From Hanleya hanleyi (taxonomy: Eukaryota > Mollusca > Polyplacophora > Lepidopleurida > Hanleyidae): a stretch of 64,000 nucleotides of DNA. Both the position numbers and the translations under genes were made by a program. Under the pieces are notes generated by a model. The model was given only the letters and a program-made list of their open reading frames with translations. It was not told the DNA's origin and did not search any database. Each line of letters opens with the position of its first letter. Positions within the stretch are counted from its first letter, which is position 1. This document shows, one piece after another, positions 1 through 11,585 of this stretch. The stretch lies in assembly GCA_036873755.1 (NCBI GenBank), contig JAVTVY010039180.1, positions 107,609 to 171,608 on the forward strand, given 5' to 3'.

Positions 1-300
1 GTACATACCAAGAATCTAACGATTCGTGATATGTGTTGTATCTCAGGTACGCTTTTATTGTACCTGTTCATGTGGCAACTTGGATGATATGACCACACGG
101 CCCTAGCACCGGCATAAGCGGTATTAGATACAAATCTAGAGAGCTATGATGGAAATGCTCTGACAACTCGTATACTGGTAATTGGTGAGCTGTTTCGCTG
201 TGACAACTCGTACATGGGAGATTGGTGAGCTGTATCGTCGTCAGATGTAAATGACGACACTTAACACAAAAAGACTAGTCTGTAAGGCCCGATGTCGACC
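1..300 (-). repeat. PLE-type 3' end, family A copy 1 (cut by window edge)
   Basis: This block recurs almost unchanged at 1330-1735 and 1835-2207, and in reverse orientation at 38211-38424 and 45155-45361. Its middle (about 41-135) has the same order of landmarks as the 3' untranslated ends of the Penelope-like elements elsewhere in the window: a 'gtatctcag' box, a hairpin with a 9-base loop, 'gttcat', 'cggccc', then 'aagcgg(t/a)attaga'. I therefore read it as the 3' end of a related element lying on the minus strand. No coding sequence is attached. The link to the PLE family is inference from shared layout and partial identity. Confidence 0.6.
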
Positions 301-1330
301 CAGCATCAACTTCAATGGTTCAAGAACACAACCAGGCACATTCCTTGGCGAAGATTAATTCAAGAACACAAGAACACACTCCGATATATTCATTGGCGAG
401 GAAAAGTTCTAGAATACACCCAGACACATTCATTGGTGAGGACTGATTCAAGAACACATCCAGAAAAATTCAATGGTGACGACATTCAATGGCCACATTC
501 CTTGGAGATGAAGGTTTCGAGAACACATCCAGACACATTCGTTAGTGAGGATTGATTCAAGAACACACTCAGACACATCCATTGGTGATGATTGATTCAC
601 GAATACTCAGACACATTCAGTGGTGACGACTAAATCAAGACCACTTCTCGCCATACAAGAACACATCCAGAAAAATTCAACGGTGACGACCTTCAATGGC
701 CACATTCCTTGGAGATGAAAGTTTCGAGAACACATCCAGACACATTCGTTAGTGACGATTGATTCAAGAACACACCAACATCCCTTCGTTGGTAATGAAC
801 GGTTCAAAGATACAGCCAGACACATTCGCTGGTGACGATTGATTCAAGAACCCACACAGACCGCTTCGTTGGTGCTGAAGGGTTCAAAAACACACACAGA
901 CACATTCGCTGGTGACGACTGAATCGAGAACAAACACAGACCCCTTCGTTGGTGATGAAGGGTTCAAAAACACACCCAGACACATTCGCTGGTGTCGATT
1001 AATTCAAGAACACACCCATACACATTCGTTGGTTATGAAGTTTTCAAGAACACACCCAGACACATTCGTTGGTTTTGAAGGGTTCAAAAACCCATCCAGA
1101 CACATTCACTGGTGACGATTGATTCAAGAACACACACAGACCCCTTTGTTGGTGAGGAAGGGTTCAAAAGCACACCCATACACATTCGCCGGTGATGAAC
1201 GGTTCAAGAACACATCCAGACACATTCATTGGTGACGATATATTCAAGAACACACCCAGACACATTCGTTGGTGACGCAGGGTTCAATAACATAACCAGA
1301 CACATTCGTTGATGACTATTGATTCAAACT
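300..1330. repeat. 40-bp minisatellite array 1
   Basis: About 25 imperfect copies of a 40-bp unit, of the form 'ttcaagaacacacccagaca' followed by 'cattcgttggtgacgactga'. Units alternate in the last dinucleotides (gacgact/gatgaag). Short open frames here are by-products of the repeat, because 40 is not a multiple of 3 and the frames break often. The array starts directly after a family A block and ends directly before the next one. Confidence 0.85.
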
Positions 1331-1735
1331 ACAACACATATAAGGGAAGTGGGAAGAGGTGCCGACATACTGACAGTCACATGACTTCACAGTATATTCT
1401 TCTGGTTAACCTATTCTAAAGCACATACCAAGAATCTAACGATTCGTGATATGTGTTGTATCTCAGGTATGCTTTTATTGTACCTGTTCATGTGGCAACT
1501 TGGATGACATGACCACACGGCCCCTAGCACCGGCATAATCGGTATTAGATACAAATCTAGAGAGCTATGATGGAAATGCTCTGACAACTCGTATATTGGT
1601 AATTGGTGAGCTGTGTCGCTGTGACAACTCGAACACTGGGGATTGGTGAGCTGTGTCGTCGTCAGATGAAAATGACGGCATTTAACACAAAAGACTAGCC
1701 TGTAAGGCCCGATGTCGACCCAGCATCAACTTGCC
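1330..1735 (-). repeat. PLE-type 3' end, family A copy 2
   Basis: Second copy of the family A block. It is complete on the left, starting with 'acaacacatataaggga', so it shows the part missing from copy 1. It includes the hairpin arms at 1464-1470 and 1480-1486 with one T-G wobble. It ends at 'cccagcatcaactt', the same point at which copy 1 gives way to the 40-bp array. Confidence 0.6.
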
Positions 1736-1835
1736 ATAATGCCAACATATATCAAAGGCCAAAAGGTCTGTACATGGGGCGGGCCTCGGGAACGAAACGT
1801 TCACCAGCAGAATCTCGCCATATACAGGTAAAAAT
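1735..1835. other. Unique spacer between family A copies 2 and 3
   Basis: Holds 'gggcgggcctcgggaacgaa' and no repeat or reading frame that I recognise. It joins two tandem family A blocks and may be a part of the full-length repeat that is lost in copy 1. Confidence 0.3.
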
Positions 1836-2207
1836 TACAACATATATAAGGGAAGTGGGAAGCGGTACCTACATACTGACAGAGTCACATGACTTCACAT
1901 TATAGTCTTCTGATTAACCTATTCTAAAGCACATACCAAGAATCTAACGATTCGTCATATGTGTTGTATCTCAGGTACGCTTTCATTGTACCTGTTCATG
2001 TGGCAACTTGGATGACATGACCACACGGCCCATAGCACCGGCATAATCGGTATCAGGTACAAATCTAGATAACTATGATGGAAATGCTCTGACAACTCGT
2101 ATATTGGTAACTGGTGAGCTGTGTCGCTGTGACAACTCGAACACTAGGGACTGGTGATCTGTATCGTCGTTAGATGAAAATGACGGCATTTAACACAAAA
2201 AGACTAG
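1835..2207 (-). repeat. PLE-type 3' end, family A copy 3
   Basis: Third tandem copy, same orientation as copies 1 and 2. The hairpin arms CAGGTAC (1972-1978) and GTACCTG (1988-1994) are intact. It is followed at once by a second 40-bp array, as copy 1 is. Confidence 0.6.
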
Positions 2208-2565
2208 TCAAACACACCCAGATACATCCAAGGGTGACGACTGATTCAAGAACACACCCAGACACATTCATTGGTGACGACTGAATCAAGAACACACCCA
2301 GACACATTCGTTGGTGACTACTGAATTAAGAACACACCCAGACACATTCATTGGTGACGACTGATTCAAGAACACACCCAGACACATTCATTGGTGACGA
2401 CTGAATGAAGAACACACCTGGACACATTCATTGGTGACAACTGAAGCAAACACGCATCCAAACGCATCCACTGGTGACGAAGGGTTCAAGAACACACCCA
2501 CACGCATTCACTGGTGATGAAAGGCTCAAGATCACTCCCAGACACTGTCACTGGTGATGAAGAAT
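2208..2565. repeat. 40-bp minisatellite array 2
   Basis: About nine copies of the 40-bp unit, cleaner than array 1 in its first six units ('acacacccagacacattcat' plus 'tggtgacgactgaatcaaga'). Confidence 0.85.
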
Positions 2566-2569
2566 TCAA

Positions 2570-2965
2570 AATTCAAGTGTCTACAATTCCATATCTAACT
2601 GTCGTCCATAAAAAATGTCCGATTCCATAAACCAGTCACCAAATTAAAAAACAATCACGGTTTGTAAATATATCCGGCAAGACATCTTCAAGACATCTTC
2701 ATGTACCCATATGCAATCCGCATCGCGTATCTGTATTCGTACAATCATATGATATAGTTATAAAGTCGTTATATTTAGAAAGATGTATCTCAGTCATGCT
2801 TTGATCAGTGGTGTTCATATGAACAACATGAGGATCTTGGCGTATATAAGGTACATACAGACCCTAGTGCCGGGTTAAGCGGAATTAGACACATGTTACG
2901 CTGCGCTCGTATTTTGCTATCAGCTTGTGATATGTATGGTCAAACTTGAGAAATTTTGAGGAGAT
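2570..2965 (-). mobile_element. Penelope-like element, 5'-truncated 3' end (P0)
   Basis: Read on the minus strand this is the last ~70 bases of the PLE reverse-transcriptase frame followed by its 3' untranslated region. The landmarks match P1 (19361-20728) and P5 (30669-32154): '...gtcgtccat' near the 3' end, 'gtatctcag', 'gttcatatgaac', and 'cgggttaagcggaattagac' just after the stop. Copies truncated at the 5' side with a fixed 3' end are typical of target-primed retroposition. The hairpin is degenerate in this copy. Confidence 0.6.
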
Positions 2966-3770
2966 TGATCCAGACATCGAGGCACATTCATCGGTAGCGA
3001 AGGACTGCAGAACACACACATTCATTGGTCATGGAGTATTCAGGAAGATATCGAGACACAGCCTTTAGTGGCAACGTACCGGTATTCAGATAGACATCTC
3101 GAAACATCTCTTTCATTAGCAGTTGTCAAGTCGCCAGCTTATGTCGTAATTGTGTTATTAGCAGGCGATTTTGCATGCAAAGTCAACCGCTATTGTCACA
3201 ATTGCGACATTGGCTGGTGATTCTGCATGCAGAGCCGACCACTATTGACGCAATTACGACAGTTGTGTCATTATTTGTTGCTATTTCAAGTATATCAAAT
3301 ATTTATTCATACATCATGTGTGATATATTTTTGTCCCAAATAATTACTGGTTCCCAGTTGTGACAATAAGCGTCAGCATGCTCGCTACCATTTTTTTTTA
3401 ATGACAGTGTCGCCTGCTATTGTCACAACGCAGTTGTGACATTAGCTGGCGACCTGACACCAGCTAATGACACAATTGTCGTAATAGAGACATTTGTTTC
3501 ATTAGTAGTTGCCACAGAGCGTGAATGATCCAGAACGATACAGAGGCAGAATTGTTGATGATGCAGGATTCAAGAAGACATCCATTTACAGCTACTGATG
3601 GCCATTGGTCGTGAAGGATTCAGGAAGACATCGACACACACTCCGTGGGGCTGAACGATTCAAGAAAGCATCGAGACACAGAGATTAATGTAAAAGGATT
3701 CAAGAAGACGTTCAAACACAGACATTGGCGATGAAGAATTCAAAAAGACATCCAAAATGAAGTTGAAAAT
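2965..3770. repeat. Degenerate 40-bp minisatellite
   Basis: Recognisable but decayed versions of the 40-bp unit ('gaaggattcaagaagacatc' type) lie at 2965-3120 and 3530-3760, with a different short repeat between them (3130-3500). Read as the old flank of arrays 1 and 2. Confidence 0.5.
3130..3500. repeat. Palindrome-rich repeat of 'attgtcacaa..gcgacattggctgg' type
   Basis: The motifs 'tattgtcacaattgcgaca' and 'gcatgcagagccgacc' recur in direct and inverted orientation. For example, 'ttgtgacattagctggcgac' (about 3431-3450) is followed by its near-inverse 'ccagctaatgacacaa'. Strong hairpin potential, no reading frame. Confidence 0.5.
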
Positions 3771-6700
3771 GTATCGTGAGATTCAAGGGAAAATCTCTGT
3801 AATTTGGATTATGTCCCTTGATAAATCTGAAAATGTTTGTCGCCATGGCATTAAAATAATACATTTTCAAGATTATTTGAGACCTGCATAAACTTTATTC
3901 GATAGCTGTGATAGTATGTGAATAGGCACTTTGGCTATTATTGAAGGCTGTGTTGAAAATTGAGATTTACTATTTCAGAAAAATAACTGGCATGATGGTT
4001 ATGGCTGACGTGGTGATTAACGGATATTTGCATACCTGCCATATTTATGTGTAAACAATGTTCCGCTCAGCCGAAACATACCTCGTTAATTGCCTATCCT
4101 AACAAGTTGTAGATTTCAATATTTTGCATTAAATGTTATCACATAAAAGGCATAACTACATGATTAATTATGATGGGCTAATTAAAAACTTTAAAAAATG
4201 ACCAAGCATGTCGACGCTTCTGTTGTTGCAGCCATTAATTATTCCGGTGAAGTTGCTTTGATCTTCAATCCATTCAGTTATCTTGAGGCTAAATCCCATG
4301 TAATGGATTATTGTCTCCAGTCAGTCATAGTGCCGACTCCTATTTGTGTCATACGAATGCATCTGCTTTTATCCTATTCGGCTCGATTCTGTTCTTGTCT
4401 AGTTACAATGTTACGTCAACAGCTCCTCTCGAAACGCATTTGTCATAGGCAATACGAGTATCTGAGTTTAAGGCCATGTTCCGTCATGTGATAACACGCA
4501 TAATTATAATTGGCGACCCCGTATCGTTTAGGACCATGGTGTAGGAGAATGGACCATGGTGTCATGGGCTAATTATTTATAGCAGTCCACGATCATGGTG
4601 TAATGCTAACAATTATCTGTACCAGTGTGTATGTTAACAATTATCTAAACCAGTCCATGGCCATGGTGTAATGTTAACAATTATCTATACCAGTCAACGA
4701 CCATGGTGTAAAGTTTAATTGATCAATTGACCATTTGATCAATAGAATGTATATTACACTGTAGTTCGTAGCTTTGCTGTTTGATGTTTTGTGTATGGAT
4801 ATGGATGAAGTTAATTTGTGTATGCTTGTAATAATCTCTGGCAACAAAATCGAGTTATCTTGCCTTAATCATATCCTTCCAATATAAGTTATGTATATAC
4901 ATGGTTGTTTGTATACATTCGTACTGGTATGGCGATTACAATGTGATGTTTATGTGAAATCCTTCCCTCTATCGGGCAAGCTGCCACATGTTCAACATGG
5001 CCACCATCTCTTTACAAATTATATTCACATGTTCAAACATGGCCGCCAATTCTTTATCCTTTAAGTAACTAATTCCCCATCCTCCCCCCCCCCCCTCCAT
5101 CCCGAATATCTTGATTCGAGGGCATGTGTAACTTGCAATCATGCAATCATGACCATTCGAAATGTTCAATAAATTGTATTTCTTCATTATTAATTTTAAC
5201 ACAGAAAAAATTGAAGGACGAAGAATGTCGTTTGTTGCAGCAGAACCACTCATTTTATAGATTGAACTCTGTATTTATTACCCTAATATCGACCTTGAGG
5301 TACTTCACATTTTCCTGGAATGGAAGTGTAATGTCAAGTGAGACCAGTTGGTTTCGATAGGATAAACAACTTTAACTCAATAGTTTCAGAAGCTTTACTC
5401 AAATCGCGAAACATTATTATGCTATATTCATCCTTTTTGGGGAGATTGCTAGTACTGGTTCATACTCAATGTAAGAATCACCAGATAGTGCATACAATAG
5501 CCAAGTCTGGGGATAACAATATGTCTAGATATGAGCCCTTTCAGCTGCACAAAGACTCTGACAACAGCCCCTACATGAAGTATCTACCCTGGTGTCTCGT
5601 AGTGATGATACGATATGGCATGAGAAATCGAGTGGTTTGATCAAAATCCGATTTGATTTCAGAGCAGATGATATCCATGTTCACAGGTTCGCACGCTTAA
5701 TCCCAATACTTCACCTATTCGTTATGGGTTCTTTTTCAAATATTTAATTTAAATTATTTAGGGACCGGGAGGCTTCTGCTGTTATCATAGTCCCCAGAGG
5801 TTATTTTCAGTCATTTTTAGCTAAAAGTCGTGGTAAACATAATTAAGAGTTAATAGTTAATTAAACAAAGGAAATAATTCAGTTTCCAAAAAGCTATTCT
5901 ATGATTTGATTATCACCTGCTTCAGTTAAACCGTTTTGCTATCAAGCAATTTAAATATCAAATATGCTGCCTAATTATAATATAGAGTCGATAATCAATC
6001 TTTGTTCAACTAAACCAGAGGCACTATAATGTTGACATCTCTGTATGAACCTAAATCTGTTTGTATTTTCGAGTCGGCCGGTTTGACGTGCGGAGTTCTA
6101 GTAACAGATCGTTAGATTTCAGGGGTTGATGAGGTGTACAACACGCCGCCGTCTGGGCGAGAGATCCTTTCTTTAATCCCTTATCTCCTGGCTTAATCTC
6201 CGTTATCGCTCACCCCGCTTAACGGGCCAAGTATAGGGCTAATTGACTTAATCTACCTGTTAATAGGATTACCTGAACGGGTGAAATGTACATCCCCTCA
6301 CCTGACGTCTTGATTGATAGCTTTATATGAATCAACAGCAAGGTGTTCATTTCACCATGACGAAGGGGAGTATGACGGAGACATGCAATTATAGCAATCT
6401 CTTTCTTTTGTAATTGACTAGCACTTCCCTGGGCAACATCATTGTTCCGCTTTCATCTCAATAATATCAATGAAAATGATAAATAGATAAGAGTGATTTT
6501 TTATATATTCCCCTGCACTTACGTTCGGTTGATTTTCTTTGACTGCACACTGCGACTTACTTTTCATTTATTAAAATAGATCTGAATTAGGAACACGATA
6601 ATACGAGGAGGATATGATTGCCACCCACTATTATGTTGATTTTGTATACAATATGTACAGTCGGTGTTAAATTAATTTCGGGTTAACATAACATGATACA

Positions 6701-6827
6701 TTCAAGTTAAAAATCAAAATACAGCAAACAACATTTCGGTATTTAAACGATCATAGCCATATATTTGTCGTTGGCACTTTTACAGCAATTCGTGAAACTA
6801 TTTTATAATACTTGTTCATATTAGAAC
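3771..6827. other. Non-coding stretch, no gene seen
   Basis: AT-rich sequence with open frames no longer than about 100 codons, none with recognisable motifs. It holds the small tandem repeat at 4537-4716, a near-duplicated 'acatgttcaa.catggcc' pair at 4985-5050, and a poly-C run at 5083-5096. Confidence 0.6.
4537..4716. repeat. Short imperfect tandem repeat, ~45 bp unit
   Basis: About four units built on 'accatggtgtaatgttaaca' then 'attatctataccagtc'. The third unit has lost its 'accatggtg' part. Confidence 0.7.
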
Positions 6828-7732
6828 CAACCCCATCGATGACAGCCTATAGCAACATCCCATGGATGACAGCTTATATCGATATCCCATCTATGACAGC
6901 ATATATCGATATCCCATCAATGACAGCATATATCGATATCCCATCAATGACAGCATATATCGATATCCCATCGATGACAGCATATATCGATATCCCATCG
7001 ATGACAGCATATATCGATATCCCATCAATGACAGCATATATCGGTATCCCATGGATGACAGCATTTATCGATATCCCATCGATGACAGCATATATCGATA
7101 TCCCATCGATGACAGCATATATCAATATCCCATCGATGACAGCCTATATCGATATCCCACTGATGACAGCCTATATCGATATTCCATCGATGACAGCCTA
7201 CATCAATATCCCATCGATGACAGAATATATCGATATCCCATCGATGACAGCATATATCGATATCCCATCGATGACAGTCTATGTTGATATCCCATCGATG
7301 AGAGCCCATATCAATATCTCATCGATGAGAGCTTATATCAATATCTCATCGATGAGAGCCCATATCCATAATCCATCGATGACAGTCTATGTTGATATCC
7401 CATCGATGAGAGCCCATATCAATATCTCATCGATGAGAGCTCATATCAATATCTCATCGATGAGAGCCCATATCCATAATCCATCGATGACAGTCTATGT
7501 TGATATCCCATCGATGAGAGCCCATATCGATATCCCATCGATGACAGCCTATGTTGACATCCCATCGATGAGAGCCCATATCGATAGCCCATCGATGACA
7601 GCCTATGTTGACATCCCATCGATGAGAGCCCATATCGATATCCCATCGATGACAGCCTATGTTGACATCCCATCGATGAGAGCCCATATCGATATTCCAT
7701 CGATGAGAGCCTATGTCGATATCGATCAATAC
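6828..7732. repeat. 27-bp minisatellite (about 33 copies), open in several frames
   Basis: Unit 'cccatcgatgacagcatata' plus 'tcgatat'. Because 27 is divisible by 3, one + frame (6812-7819) reads 335 codons as a 9-residue repeat of IPSMTAYID type, and other frames on both strands are open too. Copies 1-17 are the 'SMTAYID' type. From about 7285 the units become 'SMRAHIN(D)I' and then alternate in pairs, a higher-order 54-bp period. There is no signal peptide, no distinct N- or C-terminal domain and no other exon nearby, so I call it satellite DNA and not a gene. Confidence 0.8.
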
Positions 7733-7829
7733 ATTCTTGGACTAGCGATTCATTTGACTTCTGTTTCATGCAACATTTCGGAAATAAACGAAAGAAGAAA
7801 TTTTTATGTCATTTACTAAACCACTGACC

Positions 7830-8509
7830 ACATTTATATAATTTTGGATTTCTGAATTTTGCTAAATGAGTCAGCTATTTATTAAGTACAAAGTAGGCCC
7901 TATAGGTTAATAGATTATCAAGTCTCGTTTTGTTTTGATAAGTGAAAACCAATCAACACTCACTCGCCAATTCCTCATCTGACCTGGTGGATTTGATTGG
8001 TTGAGACGTTTTGGTGGAATTGAAGAGGTGCTCTATACAATTTCGATAATTATTCGTGGGATACTATAAAATGGTCCCACCGAATACGACGTGATCTATG
8101 TTGGATTATCTCTTCAGATTCATGAAATTACAGAAACGCAAATGTAGAAAGTTTAAAAGCGTGAGATACTCAAAATCATGTCGTTGAAAGCTTAATTTAC
8201 TATGACCGTGGTGTTGATAACACAGTTGATAGGGTAGCTTAGCATATGTCACTTGTAATGTATTCTATAACGCCAAAGGCTATCTTTGAATGAGGAATTC
8301 TCATTGCGAACTATGTAGTTGTATACATTAAATATCTTTTACTTAGAATTTCACTGCATTTCAAACATTCCAGAGAACATTTTGAACGCATTCCAAGGGT
8401 CATTATGGGTAAGTGTCAGGTAAAGTAATAGGTCTTTATCCGAATACACTAGATAAAATTCTGGAAACTATGGTCAGATTAAATGATATTGAATTAACAA
8501 CTTTCTGTA
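7830..8509. other. Non-coding stretch
   Basis: No repeat, RNA gene or meaningful reading frame recognised. Confidence 0.5.
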
Positions 8510-10137
8510 TTCCTACGAAGTAGGCTACAGATCGCAATTTGTCCGGTAATGAGTGAGTGAGTCCATCCGAATCCTTTCGTCGGCAAAATAAGGAGAACCG
8601 TTGACATTAGAACCATGATTTTTGGCATGAACGTGCATTAGGGCATTGTTACGAGCAAGTTCTGAGTTGACCGAATTCTGATTAAAATTTGATTTATAAT
8701 TATTTTTATTATTATTTATTGATGGCTCAGCGAGTACACTGTCATGCCCATCGGGAAGCCTTGGCTGTATGTTTCACTGTATACACAGTGGTGGGATATG
8801 CCATCCGTAATTGTTTTTATGAAATAGGAAATGCTAATTTTCCATCATTTGTTAGTGCATTTATCTACACCGCTATGCCAGCCTTAATACACACAATTCA
8901 GTATATTGTTATAGATACATGTAAACTGTGGCCTTTAACGTGTATCCTATTTCACATCCAAACATTTCATCACTGACAACAGCAGGCTTCAAATTCAGGT
9001 CAGATTACTAACTAATGATGAAATATCCTACATCAACCAATTAAGTCAGCGTGGTGCAATAACCCAGCAGAAGAAGGAAAGATGTGGTATCATCCTTCAG
9101 ATTAGTCTGTGTGAGCGACAATGATAACAGTTTACTGAGGGCGAAACAAAGCCATGACGGCATGTTTAAAGGGTCTTCTTTTGGTATAATTTAACTAGAT
9201 AAAGTAACTTTGATCATGATGTGGAAATATGATAACTTGAGTTTTTTTGTACCTCTTGAATATTGACTAGGCCTATATATCACACTTGGATATAATTTAA
9301 ACAAAAAATTACATGTGTAAACAAAATATGTCTAAATTTTTCTTGTCATTTCAAATCTTGATCCATTTTGATTCCTTGATTAGGGGATACAGAATCACTG
9401 CCACGGAGTGTGTTGGTGTGTCACAGCAATGCAATTCCGATTCACACAACGAAGCTGAGGTGGTTTAACGTTTATCAATGAAGAAAATCACCGATCAACC
9501 GCCATAGAATATAATGTGAAACAAGAAAACCGGAATAGTACATTCATCAGATTGCCGATACCCAAAATGTGTTGTCTCATATATCTAGATAACAACGTGA
9601 TGTAGAGACGCTATTTATTCGTCTTTGTACCGGTTATGCTCAGGAGAATGACATAGAATCATTATTATCTTGTGCAGAGAAGGTGTTGGTCTTGAGTTGA
9701 ACTACCGTAAACTACATAAATGCAACCTTTCTACTATAGTACTATATATAAAAATATGTTGTATTGTTGGGAAAATAATGTGATTCAAAGCGTTGTTTTG
9801 ATCCTGGACAAGGGCACTGAAAACCATTAAAGAGATGTAAATGTATTTTCACACGTAAAGCTTGAAATCTACCTAACCTTTATTATTCAATCTGTTTCCT
9901 TTAGTTAAAATGAAGGCGCATTAGAAGACTGTTACCAACAAGTTCTGAGCTGACCTACTTTTGATGAAAATTCCTGGTGATTTTTGATGAACTGGCAATT
10001 CTGACTTGGGCGGTGCCCATCTTAATATAGGCAGGATTTCAACTGGGGGTGGGGATTTCCAAGGATTGAGTTCGCGTTCGAGTCCTAATGCCTACTCTAC
10101 TTCGTAGGTCCTGTGACGTTAGTCACACTGCTCATGT
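8510..10137 (+). repeat. Long dispersed repeat C, copy 1
   Basis: Matches 53305-54432 along its whole length, with two indel differences: extra sequence at about 8700-8897 here, and unrelated fill at 8990-9430 against 53580-53700. Both copies start at 'tcctacgaagtaggctacag' and end at 'cactgctcatgt'. An inverted 10-12 bp pair (CCTACGAAGTAG near the start, ACTTCGTAGG at about 10100-10110) lies at or near the ends. A second internal duplication ('gcatta.g....tgttacc' then 'agcaagttctga') occurs near both ends. No transposase is visible, so it is probably a non-autonomous DNA element. Strand is arbitrary. Confidence 0.7.
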
Positions 10138-10523
10138 AGTTATAGGAGAAATGTAATTAAAGAATGAGTATTATCTGAAGTTAATGAGAACCAAATTAGA
10201 CGATTTTGGTTACCCTATCTGACCAAGGCGATTTGAGATGTGCCGCAATCTATAGAGCAGGGTGAGAGTAGGGTCATTAAGATCAACCCCTCTCCCCTCC
10301 CCCCTATATTTATTCTTACCCCTTTGGCTTGGGGTTGAAACTATATCCACAATATATCTTGGAGTAAAGTTCTAGAAATGTAAAATTAAAATTGAAGTTT
10401 TGATGCTCTTTTGTTTGTCAATTTTTCGGTCAGATCTTTTTATTTGTGTTATTTTCTCTTGACAACTACATAATAGAATAGGAAAACATTATCGGTGTGA
10501 ATTAAAATAATTTGAGCACATTT
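10138..10523. repeat. Third, diverged member of the 12.58-13.55 kb repeat
   Basis: Shares 'taccctatctgacc', 'tatccacaatatatcttgga' followed by 'gtaaagttctagaaatg', and 'tttttcggtca' with the tandem copies at 12580-13545. Much of the centre is changed. Confidence 0.45.
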
Positions 10524-10680
10524 CTGAGTTAAAAGTTGCATTTTCGTCGTATTTCTTCAACATTTGTGCCTTTTTTTTTACGAAATCCGAGAGGGTTCTT
10601 CGGACTTTTACTTTTTGGGCTCGCTTCTGACTTCTGAGTTCGGACTTCTGAATTCCAACTTCAGGGTTCAAGTTCCAGCG
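10524..10680 (+). repeat. Inverted repeat, left arm
   Basis: Reverse complement of 11425-11585 with moderate divergence. Shared cores are 'cttcaacatttgtgcctttt' and 'gttcttcggacttttacttt'. The arm ends in alternating 'gacttctgagttc' motifs. Confidence 0.6.
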
Positions 10681-11424
10681 GATAAATTCAGCAGTAGAAC
10701 ATTATACGGGGTCCGGTTTTCATCTATTCGCCGTGTTTGGATAATCGGGACTGTCCATTTTTTATGTATCACAATATTCGGCAAGTTAAGACACCCACTT
10801 TTATACGCTTTTTTGCTATTCTATAACTATAGATATCCATCCACCCTCTACAGCGTTACCTAAACCATACACGGCAGTGTTCTGGTGGTGGTTTTGATTT
10901 TAAGATTTTCTCATGATGAATATGTTAAGCTTGTAGACTGACTTTTGACTTCTTTCGAGTTCTGAGTTCCGACTTCTGAACTCCTAGCTCTGAATTCTGA
11001 CTTCCAAGTTAAGACTTCTGACTTCCGAGTTCAGATCTCCGAGTTCCGAATTCGGAATTCAGCAGACAAATAAGCCATTTAAATATGGGTAGGCCTAACC
11101 CTTATTACTGAAAGACCACCATTGACAGTAATTGCAGGGCATATATTACGGCACAACAAAACAAGTATTCATGCAAGAGGCTTTGTAAATATGGCTGAAA
11201 TATTTTTAACAAGATATCCATATACTTGTTGTTCGCATTAATCAACCCATGGTCCAAGGTTAATAAGTCAGATTGTCCTTCTAATATTTTCGCGTGGTAG
11301 ACTTAGTCCTATTTTTCAAAGATGCACATCAGCCCTGAATCAATTGAACTAATGCATGTACCCTGTATTAGATGCTTTGTTGGGGGCCATGGGTCCTTTA
11401 TTACCAAGGATTAGAATTACTCAG
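10681..11424. other. Interior of the 10.5-11.6 kb inverted repeat
   Basis: About 740 bases between the arms. The only structure seen is a run of 12-13 bp units built on 'gacttctgagttc' and 'gaattc' at 10937-11055, nearly self-complementary. No transposase-like reading frame. Confidence 0.5.
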
Positions 11425-11585
11425 AAATCAATGTTCTGAACTCTCCAGAACTCAGAAGTCTGAACTCGGAAGTCGGAAGTGGGTCAAAAAAGTAAAAGTC
11501 CGAAGAACTATCTCGGCTTGCATCAAAAAGGCACAAATTTTGAAGAAAACGACGTAAACGCAACCCTCTGCTCGAAGTTGAAAAC
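11425..11585 (-). repeat. Inverted repeat, right arm
   Basis: Pairs with 10524-10680. It begins with 'ctccagaactcagaagtc' (the same 12-mer style as the left arm end) and runs out at 'cgaagttgaaaac'. Confidence 0.6.

Noticed and set aside
1..300. Family A blocks as LTRs
   Set aside because: There are no TG..CA ends or PBS/PPT, and the landmarks match PLE 3' UTRs instead.
300..1330. CRISPR-like array
   Set aside because: Units are contiguous 40-bp tandem copies without unique spacers, in a eukaryotic setting.
6812..7819. 335-codon open frame as a protein gene
   Set aside because: It is a 27-bp tandem repeat, and other frames on both strands are equally open, so the open frame follows from unit length and not from selection.
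8689..8976. 95-codon frame as a gene
   Set aside because: It lies in an indel segment of dispersed repeat C and is absent from the other copy.
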